Source: JAHRAW01 sp963693025 | GTDB lineage: Bacteria > Pseudomonadota > Gammaproteobacteria > Arenicellales > Poriferihabitantaceae | Direction of reading: 5' to 3' | Length of the DNA: 64,000 nt | NCBI GenBank assembly: GCA_963693025.1 | Contig: OY843749.1 | Span: 1,922,001-1,986,000, forward strand | Shown: positions 35,201 to 49,000 of the stretch, in pieces | Layout of the letters: each line of letters begins with the position of its first letter | How positions within the stretch are numbered: the first letter of the stretch is position 1 | Program-made: the position numbers and the translations under genes | Notes under the pieces: generated by a model | What the model was told of the DNA's origin: nothing | The model's input: the letters and a program-made list of their open reading frames with translations, nothing else | Databases searched by the model: none

Positions 35201-37090
35201 AGATTTTTTCGCTGGTGCTGACGCCGGATGCGCCGACCTCCGATGCCGGCATTGAAGTGCTCGCCGACGCCGCGCGCGGTGTCGTGCCGGTGACCATTGA
35301 CGACAACGACCCCCTGACCGTGGGCTGGTCGGCAACCGCCTACGACGCCGACGAGGAAGACGGCGGCGTGACGCTCACCGTGGCGCTGGATGTGGACGCG
35401 GACACGCGAATAGACCGCGCCGATTTCAACCTCAGCGTCAACACGCTCGCGCCGCCGGCGGGCCCGCAGAGCGCGACGGAGAGCGTTGACTACACCCGCC
35501 TCCAAAACGTCACGCTCGGTCCGTTCGGCAACGGCAACCGCCGCCAAACGGTGGTCGTGCCGCTCGTCAACGACACCGATGTGGAGGACGACGAGCCGTT
35601 CCGCGTCAGGCTGAGCAGCGTACCGGGCGCCGCGGCGCCGCCTAATGTGGTGATTAGCCCCGCCACGGCGTTGGTCACCATCGCCGCCAGCGACCACGAG
35701 CGCATCGTGCTCAGCCCGCGCGCGCTGACGCTCAACGAGGGGCGCACCGCGAACTACACCGTCGCGCTGTCGCACGCGCCCGGCGCCGGCGCGAGCGTCA
35801 CCGTCACCCCCGCCACCACCGCCACTAACTTAACACTCGGCGGCGCGCTGATTTTCACCGCCGCCAACTGGAATACCGCGCAAGCCATCGCCGTGAGCGC
35901 CGCCACCGACACCGACACGCAGGATAACGCCGCCGTCATCACGCACACGGTCACCGGCGGCGCGGCGCGCGCGCAAGATTTGCCGGTCGTCATTTCCGAG
36001 CCGCCGTCGCCGGCGGTTTGCGGGCGCACCGCCGCGGTGCGCGCCGCCATCCTGTCGCAACTCAGCGGCGTGAGCGACTGCGCCGATGTCAGCCCGGCGC
36101 ATCTGCGCGCCATCACCGAACTCACCCTTACCGATAGCGCCACCACCGCATTGCAAAGCGGGGATTTCGCCGGGCTGAGCGCATTGACCGGCCTGCGAAT
36201 GACATTCAGCCGCGCATTCACCACCGTGCCGCGCGATGCGTTCGCCGGGCTCGGCGCGTTGGAAGTGTTGGAGTTGTCCTCCGGCTCGCTCGGCGCCTCG
36301 CTGCCCTCGGGGTTGTTCCGCGGGCTCGGCGCGTTGCGCGAGTTGCGCCTGTCGAATAACCTCATCACGGCATTGCCGCCGGGGTTTTTCGACGGCTTGC
36401 GCGGCAGTTTGCGCGCGCTGGATTTGTCGTCGAACACCGCGGGGGGACTTTTCACTTTCCGGGTCGGCATCGAGCGCCAGGCGAATGGGCGGGCGCGCGC
36501 GCATCTTCCGCAAGCCGCCCCGCGCGACCTCAGTGTGGTGTGGCGGCGCCGCGGTGACAGCAGAGACAGTGGGGGCACCGTCGTCATCCCCGCCGGCGAG
36601 CGCGCCTCGCTCGAGTTTGGCGCGGGGGTGGGGGCGGAGGCGGACTCGCTGGCGCTCGTCAGCGCCGAGTTCGCCGGCGGCGGCAACGAGTTCACCTCGG
36701 ACTTATCCGGCGCGCACCGCGGTTACGAAGTCACGGTGGACACCGCCGCCGCGCCGCTCGCCGCGATGGTCTTTGCGCCGCGTGTACTGAGTATGGAGGA
36801 GGGCGGCACGCGCGCCTACCGCGTGTGGCTCAACGCCCCGCCGGGCATCGATGTGACGGCGACTCCGCGCGTCCTGCCACCCGGTGCATTGCGGCTCAGC
36901 GCCACCACCACGCTGACTTTCACGCCCCTCAACTGGTCGCGCGCGCAGACCGTCAGCGTCACCGCGGCGGTCGACACCGACCGCGCCGACGACCGCGCCA
37001 CCATCCGTTATGCGCTCAGTGGGTATGCCGGCGTCGCGCGCGCCGACTACGCGGTGCGCGTGGCGGACACCGCCGCCGACGCCGGCGCTG
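32284..37090 (+). CDS. Giant Calx-beta/He_PIG repeat protein, segment 1 (signal peptide to first frameshift)
   Basis: N-terminal 1.6 kb-residue part of a very large exported protein. GTG at 32284 has GAGG eight bases upstream and gives a signal peptide (KGRGWVWRGVLGGVLGWVCL, cut near AEA-Q). TTG at 31981 keeps the same frame open but adds only Pro/Ala sequence. Then come Calx-beta-like modules with the repeated strand LTF(T)..(D/N)W..(A)(Q/R)TV, two of the Cys-pair kind, one He_PIG module (LSYDADTRVLSGAP), and a leucine-rich repeat island at 36019-36462. At about 37,080 homology jumps from frame 1 to frame 2; the frame-1 continuation to 37206 is unlike the rest. Likely a cell-surface or released adhesin. 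Confidence 0.75.
33490..34292 (+). repeat. Composite module A, copy 1
   Basis: Two linked modules: a Calx-beta variant with two Cys (QLVCARVV ... RIACFDI), then one opening VTVRWDATAIDVEEGDGEVTL and closing with VTIAASD. The same pair recurs at 34933 and 39281. Confidence 0.65.
34933..35700 (+). repeat. Composite module A, copy 2
   Basis: Cys-pair module (QVCVVVTYPP ... RRECVPVRVVDD) followed by LTVGWSATAYDADEEDGGVT and a closing VTIAASD, as in copy 1. Confidence 0.65.
36019..36462 (+). other. Leucine-rich repeat island inside the giant protein
   Basis: Opens with a Cys-bearing cap (VCGRTAAVRAAIL, GVSDCADVSPAHLRAI) and continues with about five LRR units such as GLGALEVLELSSGSLGA, LPSGLFRGLGALRELRLSNN and LPPGFFDGLRGSLRALDLSSN. 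It is the only LRR stretch among dozens of beta-sandwich modules. Confidence 0.8.
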
Positions 37091-40000
37091 ACCTTCACCG
37101 AGGGCGAGGCGGTCAGCACGCAATTCGTCACGGCGAGCGCGGGCGACCCGCCGCTGTCCTACGCGCTCGGTCCGCCCGAGTTGATTCCCGACGGGCTGAG
37201 TTATGACGCCGCCACGCGCACGCTCAGCGGCACGCCGATTGGCGGGGCGGCGGCGCGCTCGCTGACTTACACGGTCACCGACGCCGACGACAACACCTTC
37301 CCCGCCGACAGCGATTCGCTGGTCTTCTCGGTGCGCGTGCGGGCGGTGCCGATGGTGTCGGTCTCACCCAACCGCGTGCGCCTGAGCGAAGGCGGTGCGG
37401 CGGCGTTCTACAACGTGGCGTTGACGCGCGCGCCGGATGCGGCGGGCGTGGTGACGGTAACGCTCGGCATCACGCCCGCCGACCACGACCTCAGCGCGCC
37501 GGCGATGCTGACCTTCACCGCCGACGACTGGCGAGACGCGCGCACCGTCACGGTCACCGCCGGCTTGGACAGCGACGCGCAGAACGACACCGCCACGATT
37601 AGCCACACGCTGTCCGGCGGCGGCTACGATGCGGTGGACGCCGGCGCGGTGGAAGCGCTGGTCGTCGACAGCGCCAACCCCGGTGTTGATGTGCCGCTGT
37701 TTGACGACGACGCCGCGCCCGCCGCGCAGACGTTTGTGCGCGGGCGCGCGATTGCGCCGCTGGTGTTGCCGGCGGCGTTCGGCGGAGACGGCGAACTGAG
37801 TTACACGCTGGAGCCCCTGGCGGCGTTGCCCGGCTTGTCGTTTGATGCCGCCACGCGCGCGCTCGCCGGCACGCCCGCCGCCACCACCGCGCCGGTCACA
37901 TTGACCTACACCGCGTTTGACTCGGACGCCAACCGCAACCCTTTTGATTCGCCCGCGCTGCAATTCACGGTGGCGGTGGTCGCGCCGCCGGAAGTCATCC
38001 TGATGCCCGCCACTCTGAACATCGTGGAAATGAGCGGCGGCGAATACGGCGTGGCGCTGAGCACGCGACCGGACGGCGCGGTGACGGTCACGCCGACCCT
38101 GCCGCACAACAGCCGAGGCGTGTTGACATTGAGCCCCGCCGCGTTGACCTTCACCCCCGCCGACTGGCAGACGGCGCAGACTTTTTCGGTCTCCGCGTTG
38201 CGCGACGACGACGGCGACACCGCCACGGTGGTGTTTAGCCATGCGGTCAGCGGCTACGGCGAAGTCACCGCCAGCGCGCCGCTCACCGTCGTCATCAGCG
38301 ACTTGCCGGTGGCGAGCATCTCCCTGACACCCGCGCGCGTGAGCGAGGCGGACGCCCCGACAACCGTAGCGCTCTGCGTGCAGGTGAGCGGCGTGCTGCC
38401 GCCCGCCGGTCTGACCTTCCTCTGGGAGAGCAGCGGTAGCGCCACCGTGGGCGCCTTGCTCGGGGAGGGCGACATCTCGGTGACGCCCGACCCGATTGCA
38501 TTCGCCTCGCCGCGGAGTGAATGCTCCAATATTCGCATCCACGAAGACGAAATCGCCGAAGGCGAAGAGACCGCCACCTTCACGCTGAGCGAGACCAGCG
38601 GCGCCGAGGTGTTGTATGCCCCGCGCTCGGCGACCCTCACCATCGAAGACGACGACACCGCCGGCATCATCCTGTCGCGCAACGGGGTGGTGCTCGCCGA
38701 GGGCGGGTTCACCACCTACACCGTGTCGCTGTTGAGCGGCCCCGATGCGAATGTCACGGTGACTTCGTCGCACGACGCCGCCGAGGCGGTGGCGGTTGTC
38801 CCGGCGGCGCTGACCTTCACCGCCGCCAACTGGAACACCGCGCAGACCGCGACCATCAACGCGCTCGAAGACGACAACGATTTCACGGACGATATTGTGG
38901 TCATCCGCCACACGCTGAGCGGCGCGCCCGGCTATGCGGGCTTGGAAGTGCCCTCGATTTTTCTGGAGATTACCGACGACGACCGCGACTTCGCGCCGGG
39001 TCTCCCGGCGAACTTCGCCGACACCCTGACATTTCCCATCCAATTGCCGCTGAGTCATACTTTGGTGGAGGCTTTCGGCGGCCTCAACCTGCCGTTTATT
39101 TACGCGCTGCGCGGCGCGTTGCCGGAGGGGCTGTCGTTTAACCCCGACACGCGCGTGATTGCCGGCACGCCGACCGAGGTGGGCGTCTTTCCGTTGACCT
39201 ACGCCGTCACCGATAGCGACAACAACAGGCTCGCCTCCGATGAAACGCGCGCCCAATTCGATCTCATCATCAGTCCGGTCATCATCTCGCTGACCGAGCC
39301 CGCTATCGCACTCGACCGCCATCTGGAGGAAACTTCGGTCACTGTACAAGAGAACTCAATGGTTCAAAGGTGCGCCTACATCGTCTATCCGGCGGCGGGT
39401 CAGCCGCTTCCGCCGGGCAATGCGTATGTTCGCATTCACAACAATCGGCGCAACATCGATACCGCCGACGCCGATGACGTCACGCCCCTTGACCGAGTGC
39501 TGGTTTTCAACGCCGATAACCGGCAACGCTGCGTATCTTCCAGCGTCATCGATGACGAAGTGAGTGAGTCAGGACTGGGAGACTATTTCACCATCACCCT
39601 GGAAGAGGACACCCAGCGCCCCTCCGATTTCGCTGTCGATTTCGCCACGCGGCGAAACCGTGTCGGCATTCAGGACGACGACCCGGTGCTAATAGGCTGG
39701 TCTGAGAATCAATCCGATGTCAACGAGCACGAGGGCGCCGCAACGCTGACCATCGAACTCAAGGTGCCGCCGAGCGAGCGGGTCGAGTTAACCGAGGGCG
39801 CTTTAGACGGGCAATACGTGTTCGTGGAAATAGTGGGCGGGACGGCGGACGAGGGCCAGGATTACACCGCCATCACGGACTTCCTTCGCCCGAGCCCTTC
39901 CGACGGCATGATGCGAGTGCTGGTGGGACCTTTCACCAACGAGGTGCGAAGCCGCACCTTCGATGTGCCGATTATCAATGATGACCTCGCCGAGCTCCCC

Positions 40001-43000
40001 GAGACCATCTTCCTGCGCCTTTCCCACGCCTTGCTCGCGGGGGTGCCCAGCCATGTCGATATCAACTTCCCCGGCGCCCGTTTCGCCCCCGATGATGACC
40101 GCCCCCTCCACACCGTAGTCATCGACGCCAACGACTCGGCGCAGGTGGTGGTTCTGCCGCGCCAAGTGACGCTGAATGAGGGCGACATCGGCGTGTATAC
40201 CGTGCGCGTCGACGCCGCCCCGGCGGCGGGCGCCGATGTGGTGGTTACCCCCACTTTGCAATCGGGCGACCACGGCGTGTCGTTCGCGCCGCTCCCATCG
40301 GGCGGCGCGCTGACCTTCACCAGCGCCAACTGGAACACCGTGCAGACCGTCACCCTGAGCGCCGCCGAAGACGACCAGGATTTGGAGGATGAAGCCACCA
40401 CCGTCACGCACACCGTGACCGCCACCGGCACATACGCCGGCGTTCGCGCGGGCTCGGTGGCGGTCACGGTGCGCGACGACGACCTGCCGCCCGACGCCGT
40501 CCCGACCTTCGACGCGGTGGTGGAAGACCAATATTTCGGCGAAGATGTGCGCGTTGACCTGACGTTGCCCGAAGCCACCGGCGGCAATGGCGCGCTCACC
40601 TACGCGCTGTCGCCGCTCGCCAGCCTGCCCGACGGGCTCACGTTTGACGCGCAAACGCGCGTGATTTCCGGCACGCCGACCGCGCCGCGCGCGCCGGTTG
40701 CTTTCGAGTATGTGGCAATCGACGCCGACATCAACACCACGCGCGCCGACGCCGCCACGCAGTCTTTCATTATCACGGTCGGGGTGCTGCCGGTGACCAT
40801 CCGCTGGGCTAACACCGCCGAGGGCAGAGCCATTGACGATGACCCGGACACGCGCGGTTTCCAAATCGCGCAGGATAACGCGCTGACCGGGGATTCCAGC
40901 CACCTTGCCCACCAAACCCTTTTGACGGTCGCACTGCCCGGTGAGTTCGCCGCCAGCGTGCCGATGCGAGTGGTGGTGGCGGTCTCGCCGGAGGCGCGCG
41001 ATGCGGATTTGTTCACCCTCGACGGCAACCCCCTGCCGCCCGCACTCACCTTCACCTTTACACGCGGCACGCCGTTTTTGCAAAGGGCAATTGATATACG
41101 CAGCAGCACGCAGGTGGCGGGCGGCGGCGACAATTTCCAATTCTCCATCGCGAGCGTCGACTCATTCAACTATGAAATCAGCCCCTTCCTCAACCGCATT
41201 GAGGGCAATGTGCTGCCGACCAACCTGCCCGATTACACGCTCACGCCGGTCGCTTCAATGGTGATGGAAAACACCGACTACCTGCTGGATGTCGCGCTCG
41301 CTTTCCCGCAGCAGTCGCCCGATGTAACGCTTTCGGGACCGGTCACTTTCCAGTGCGAGGTCGAGGGAGTCGGCGCGAATCCGGCGAGCGCCGCTGATGT
41401 CGGGCGCTGCCGAATGCGCCCCATCGCGCCGTCCGATGTCACCGGCAGCGGCGCCAACCGCCGCGCCACCGGGCGGGTTGTTCTGCCGGCGCTTGCCGAC
41501 CGGCGCAACGAAGGCGCCGAGGGCATGCGGCTGCGCCTGACGCATATCGTATTCAACGCCGGCACGCCGCAGGAAACCCGCGCCGCCATTCCCGCGAGCG
41601 CCGGCACGGCGCCGGATTTCACCATCAGCGATGTCGGTCCGGGCGTGGCGTTCTCCACGCCGACGCTGACCGTCGCCGAAGGCGGGCGCGCGCGCTATGG
41701 GGTCTTTCTGACCACCGACCCCGGCGGCAATGTCGGCGTGCAGCTGCGCAGCGACAACGCGCTCCTCACCTTTGAGCCGGATGCGCTGGTGTTCTCCGCC
41801 GCGCAGTGGAATGTTCCGCAGACCGTGGTGGTGATTGCCGGCGACGACCCGGCGTCGTTGGCGGATGTCCTCGCCACGATAACGCACACGGTGAGCGACT
41901 ATCCCGGCGCGCTCAGCGACCGCGCGGTGGAGGTGAGGATTGTCAACACCAGCGGCAACACCGCGCCGTCCTTTGGCGGCGCGCAGCAGGCGGCGCAGAC
42001 CTATATCGCCGCGCAGGAAGTTAGCCTGACCCTGCCCGAAGCGAGCGGCGGCAACGGCGATTTGACTTATGCGCTGAGCCCTGTGCCGCCCGGCTTGTCC
42101 TTCACCGCCGCCACGCGCGTGCTTGCCGGGATGCCGCAGCCAAGCGCGGCGGCGGCGCTGACATACACGGTCGCCGATTCCGACATCAACACCGGCGCGG
42201 ACGACACCGAATCGCTGACCTTCACCGTGACCACGCGCGTGCGCCCGGCGGTCGTGGTTACCCCCGCCGCGCTCACCGTCGACGAGGGCGAGGCGGGCGA
42301 GACCTACACCGTGGCGCTGAGCACCGCGCCGCTCGGCGGCGGCGGCGTGGTGGTGACGCCCGACCCGCGCCCGGAGGGGCATTTGCTCACGCTGGCGCCG
42401 CCCGATGCGCTGACCTTCACCGCCGGCGACTGGAATGTCGCGCAGACGGTCACGGTGAGCGCCGCGCGCGACCCCGACACCGAAAACAACACCGCCACCA
42501 TCGCCTTTGCGGTGAGCGGCTACGGCGGCGTGCTCTCCATCGCCACGAACGGCGCCGTGACCACCGGCGCGGTCACCGAAGGACCGCCGCTGCGCGTGAT
42601 AACGACCGATATTTTCGAGGATGTGCAGCCGGATTTCGGCGCGGCAAGCGTGGACGCGCAGACCTACACCGCCAGCGCCGCGGCGGAGTTGACCCTGCCG
42701 CCCGCCACCGGCGGCAACGGTCCGCTGGTCTATACGCTGCCGGGGCTGCCGGACGGGTTGTCGTTTGACCCCGACACGCGCATCCTCAGCGGCGTGCCGG
42801 TGAGCATCGTCGACGCCGTGCAAGTCACCTACACGGTGAGGGACACGGACGACGACGACACCGCGGCGGACACCGACTCGCTGTCATTCACGGTGACGGT
42901 GATTCCCAATGTGGTTACGCTGGATTGGTCGTCGCTGACCGCCCTTGACGCGGACGCTATGACGGCGGGGGCTCAAGTGAGAAGAGAGCCCACTGCGGGC

Positions 43001-46000
43001 GAGACCGAGAGTATCGTAATGCCTATCTCGGTCAGACTCGCGCAACCGCATGCCGGGGCGCAGCCGCTTGAAGTGACTTTGGGGTATTCGGGCTTTTTAC
43101 TTTCCGACGACCTGTTCATTGGGATAAATGAGGCCATTGCCAGCCTTCGTCCGACCTTAACGCTGACCTTTCAACCCGGCGAGTCCGTCGTCACGACGGA
43201 TGTGCGATTATCAAGGCGAGCGGACACCCACGGCGTATTGCCCTTCTCCGCCCGCATCGCCTCGCTCGGCGGCGCGGATGCGACTAACCATGTCATCGCC
43301 GAGCCGCGCGCCGTCGACGGCGAATTGTTGCCCGCTTTCCTGCCGAGCACGCTCGTCGTCAGCTCCGCCGGCACGGTTGCCGAAAACACCTTCGCCGAGT
43401 TCCCGGTTGAACTGCAATGGAATAATACGGCATACGGACTCTTCGACCCGCGCGACCCCATCACCTTTGATTGCCAACTGCGCGGGGAACCCAGAACCGT
43501 CCCCAACCCGATTCCCGGGTTCGGCTCCGGGCGTATAGTCACCGTCCCGGCGGCGAGCGCCGATGACTACGGCGAGTGCAGCGTATCCCCGATTACCCGG
43601 GTGACCGGTGACCGAATGAATCGCCGCGCAAACGCCATCGTGCGCGTGCCGATTCTGCCCGATGCGCTAACAGAGGGCGCGCTGGGAACCGGATCGGAGC
43701 GTTTCGTCATCACCCTGACCCACCTCGTGTTCCGCGCCGGCACGCCGTTGGAAAACCGCGTGCCGGTGAGCCAGATTGAGACCAACCCCGCCGCCATCAG
43801 CGCCGAGGCCGTGATTCGGGATGTGATGAATGAACTCGCCGTCGTGCCGTACGCGCCCGTAACCATTCCCGAAGGCGGCGTGCACCACTACACCGTCTTT
43901 CTGACGACCAACCCGGACACGGTGTCGGGCGTCACCGGCGCCAATGTCAACGTCGCTATCACCAGCGACAACACGGATGTGACGGTGTCGCCGTCGGCGC
44001 TGGTGTTCACCGCCGCCGACTGGAATGTGCCGGTTTCGGTCACGCTGACCACGCTGCCTGACGACCTGGAATTTACCAACGACCTCGCCACCATAACGCA
44101 CGCGGTGAGCGGCTACGGCACGACCGACAGCGGGCGCATGTTGAGTGTGACGGTGGCGGACGACGACGTGGATATAGCGCCGTTTTATCCCACCCCGCCC
44201 CTGCCCCGCGAACTCACCTTCGTCGCCGGGCAAGCCCTCAACCTGACTTTGCCCGAAGCCAGCGGCGGCAACGGGGAACTAAACTATGGCACAACCAACA
44301 ACGCGGAATTTCTGGCTTCGCAGGGTTTGACCTTCGACCCTGACACGCGTGTGCTGTCCGGCACGATGAACAACCTCAGAAACAGTGTGTTTTTTGTCGT
44401 TCGCGATGAGGACGAGAACGAAATTCGTGACAGCACAGGTTACAGAATTTTTCTAAACCCTGTCCCCGCACCCGCCATCACGGTTACGCCCGCCACGCTG
44501 ACCGTGAATGAAGAGAGCAGCGCCACCTACACCGTGAACATCGTGCGCGCGCCGAATGTCGAGGTGACGGTCACGCCGCAGGCGGTGCCGCCGGACCCCG
44601 CGCTCACTTTTATACCGCCGCGCATCGTGTTCGCGCCGTCCGCTTCGCCCGATTTTACCGCCTCGCTCGCCGTCACGGTGGTGGCGGCGCGCGATGCGGA
44701 CTCGCGCAGCAGCGACCTCACCGTAACGCACAGCGTGGCAGGTTTTACCGGCGTGCGGGTCGCGCTGCAGGCGGACGGTAGCGAGGTGTTGGGCGATGTC
44801 ACCGCCGGCGACAATCTGGCGCTCACCATCCGCGACATCTATGTGGACACCGCCCCGGCGTTCGCCGACGGCGTGAGCGTGCCCGACTACACCTTCGCCG
44901 TCACCACGCAGGTGGCGGGGGTGTCGCTGCCCGCCGCGAGCGGCGGCAACGGCGATTTGTCCTATGAGTTGCGCCCCGATATTGCCGATGTGGTGCCGGG
45001 GTTGTCCTTCGACCCCATCGGGCGCACCTTGAGCGGCATTCCGAGCGCGGTCGCGGATGCGGTGATGCTGACCTATCACGCCATTGACGACGACGACAAC
45101 CCCGCGGTGTCCGACGACGCCGTGTTGACCTTCAGCGTCACCATTCGCCCGCTGAGGACCACCCGCGAATGGCGCGCGCTGAACAGCGGCGAAGTGCTGG
45201 ATTCCGACCCCGACACCGCCGGCTATCAACTGGACCCGGATAACGCCGACTACGCGGGCGACACCGAGTTGGCGGTCGTGCTGGAAGCCCCGCACGCCGG
45301 ACCGGGCACGCTGTTTGTCCAACTCCAGTTGTCGGAGGCGATGCGCGACCCGCGCTTGTTCACCGATTCGGAAGGCGCGGCGTTGTCGCAGAACACCTTG
45401 CTGTATTTCGCCATCGGCGAAAGCCGCCGCGCCATCACCGTGCGCCTGCAAGACGACCCGCTCGCCGACGGCGCGCGCGAGTTCAGTGTCCGCTCCCCGC
45501 CGGGCGGAACCTCGGGCCACAATTACCGGAGACCCGAAAGCGTTGCGCTGACCGGCGTGGTGCTGGCAAACGACCTACCAACCATCACCCTCAGCGCGCC
45601 CGCCACCGGCACGGTCGCCGAAAACACCGTCGCCACCTTTTCGGTATTGCTGGAATTCCCCGATTCCGGCGGGCTGGCGGGCGCCACCACGCTGGAATGT
45701 GCCATCACCGGCGTGAGCGTGGCGGGGAGTTACACCGCGGCGACACCGGGCGCCGACACCGGCGCCTGCGTCGTCGACCCGCTCGCGCCCGCCGATGTCA
45801 CCGGCGCCGCCAACGCGCGCCGCGCCGAGACCGTGATTCGCCTGCCCATCCTCCCCGACGCGGACGACACCGAAGGGCTCGAGGGCGCGCGCGCCACCCT
45901 CACCCGGGTGCATTTCCGCAGCGGCGAATCCGGCGGCGCCTCCAGCGTGGATTGGAGCGCGCGCGGCAGCCAAGCCACCGTCGTCATCCGCGAAGCCGAC

Positions 46001-49000
46001 CCCGGGCTGGCGCTGTCCACCGAGCGGTTGCTCGTCACCGAAGAAACCGGCAGCGCCGACTACACCGTGGCGCTCGCCTCCGCCCCGGATGACGCGCAAG
46101 GCGCGCAGATTGCGCTGTCCGGTCCCGCCAACCGCTTCACCTTCGACCCCGCCGCGCTGGTGTTCAGCGCCGACAACTGGGCGCAGGCGCAGACGGTGAC
46201 GGTGCGCGCGCTCGCCGACTTTGATTTGGCGGACGACACCGTCGCCATCACGCACACCGTGAGCGGCTATGCGGGCGTTACCAGCGTGGCGCTCACCGCC
46301 GTGGTCAGCGACGACGACGAGGACACCGCGCCGGTTTTCGCGGACGGCGTTAGCGTCGACGACCAGACCTATGTGGTCGGGCAGGCGGTCAGCCTCGCCT
46401 TTCCCACCGCCATCGCCGGCAGCGGCAACTTCGGCAACATTTATAACTTGCGCCCCGCCATCGCCGGCGTGGTACCGGGTCTGACCTTCCAACGCGCGCG
46501 CCGCATGCTGGTCGGCTCGCCAACCGCCGCCGTGGAAGACGGCGTGTTGCTGACCTTTGTGGCGGACGATGCGGACGGCAACACCGCGCCTTCGGACACC
46601 GCCACGCTGGTTTTCCGCCTGACCGTGCTGCCGCGCCCGGCGGTGGTGGTCGCGCCGGCGGCGCTCGGCGTGGACGAGGAATCCGCCGCCGCCTACACGG
46701 TGCGCCTGTCGGCGCTGCCCAGCGGCGGCGACGCGGCGCGGGTGGTGGTCGGCGCGAGCGTCTCACCGGCGAATCACGACTTGACGCTCAGCCCGGCGGC
46801 GACGCTGACCTTCACCGCCGCCGACTGGAATGTGGCGCAGACCGTCACCGTGGCGGCGGCGCGAGACGCCGACGCCGAAGACGACACCGCCACGATTAGC
46901 CATTCGGTGCAGGGTTACACCGGCATCACCGCTATTAACCCCGATGGCACGGTCACCGCCGCGGTCACCACTGCGCCGCCGGTGGTCGTGACCGTCGCCG
47001 ACACCTACGCCGATGTCGTGCCGCAATTCGCCGTGCAGTCATTGCCCGCGCAGACCTATGTGGTGCGCGCCGGCATCGCGGCGCTGACCCTGCCCGAAGC
47101 CACCGGCGGCAACGGCGCGATTACCTACGCGCTGTCGCCGCGCATCGCCGCGGCGATTCCGGGGCTGGCGTTCAACCCGTTCTCGCGCGTGCTGAGCGGC
47201 GTGCCGGCGCGCGCCACCGCCACGCAGACCTTCACCTTCACGGCGCGCGATGCGGACACCAACACCGCGCCCGAAGACGAAGCGCGGCTCGCGCTTGCCA
47301 TTAGCGTCTCGCCGGTGTTGCTGCTGTCGCCCGCCGCGCTGGTGGTGAATGAGGGCGGCGAGGCAACCTACAGCGTGGCATTGAGCGACGCGCCCGCCGC
47401 CGGCGAGAGCGTCGGGGTGCGCCCGTCGGTGCGCACCGCCGACAGCGGCTTGAGCCTGCGCCCGCTCACGCTCGGTTTCACCCGCGCCGATTGGAATGTG
47501 CCGCAGACCGTCATCGTGCGCGCCGCCGAGGACAATGTGGACTTCGCCGATTCAACCGCCACGCTGGCGCACGCGGTCAACGCCTTGTCGGGCATTTACG
47601 CCGGCTTGAGCGCCGCCGGGACTGATGTGGCGCCCGATTTGGTGGTCACCAGCATAGACAACGACCGCGACATGCCGCCGACCTTTGACGGCGAGACGCA
47701 AGCCAATTTGCTGTTCACGCGCACCCGCCCGGTCAGCGTGCGCCTGCCGGTCGCCATCGGCGGCAACGGCGCCATTACCTACCGGCTGCTGCCGCTGTCG
47801 GCGATTCCCGACGGGCTGAGGTTTGATTCGGACACGCGCCTGCTGAGCGGCACGCCGAGCGCGGCGTCGGGCGCGGCGATGCTCACCTACACCGCGCTCG
47901 ACGGCGACCGCGACACCGTGAGCCTGCGGTTTTCGGTGACGGTGCGCGAGCGGCTTCCGGGCGTCACCGTCGCGCCGCGCGTGCTGACCGTGGTGGAAGG
48001 CGCCACCACCGACACCGCCACCTACACCGTGCGCCTGACGGTCGCGCCGGCGGACGGCGGGCGCGTGCGCATCACCAACACGCCGCCCGCGGTGTCCGGC
48101 TTCAGTCTGAATGGCGGCGGCGCGGTGGCGCTGACCTTCGACTCCGCCAACTGGAATGTGCCGCAGACGGTGAACGCGACGGCGCTCGCGGATGACGACT
48201 TGCTCGGGCTTGCCACTTCGGTGACTTTCGCGGCGCACGACCTCGGCGGCGCGCCGGGTTATGCCGCCACCGCGGTGGACGCCGCCGACTTTGCGCCGCT
48301 GGCGGTGATGATTACCGACCCGGATAGCGGCGCGCTGGTGTTCGAGCCGCCCGCGCGCGCGCTGACCGAGGGCGGCAACACCCACTACACCGTGCGCCTC
48401 GCCAAAATCCCGCGCGGCGGCGTGGTGCGCGTGACGCCGACGAGCGCCGACCCGGCGCGCGCCTCGGTGCTCTCGGCGAGCCCCGGTGCACCGGGCGGCG
48501 GCGGCGGCGCGCTGGTTTTCCGCGTCGACGACTGGAACATCGCGCAGACCGTGCGCGTGGTCACGCGGCGCGATGCCGATGCCGCCGAGGACACCGTCGC
48601 CATCACCCACACGGTGAGCGCCGCGCAGTCCTCCGGCTACGACACCCTCGGCGCAAACGGCGGCGAAGTGACGCTGACCCTGCGCGACGACGACACGCGC
48701 GGCATTGTGCTGTCGCCGCCTTCGCTGACCGTGCCCGAGGGCGAGCGCGCGGTGTTCAGCGCGGCGCTCGCCACGCGCCCATCGGGCGGCGATGTCATGC
48801 TCTCGGCGGCGCTCTCGGCGGGCGCGACCGGCGTGAGCCTGTCGCCGCAAACCGCGCTGACCTTCAGCGCCGCCAACTGGGACACGCCGCAGACATTCAC
48901 CGCCACGAGCGCGCAGGATGCGGACTCCGCGGACGAGACATTCGTCATCACCGTGAACGCCGCCGGCGCCGATTACGGCGGGCTATCCGCCACGCTCGCC

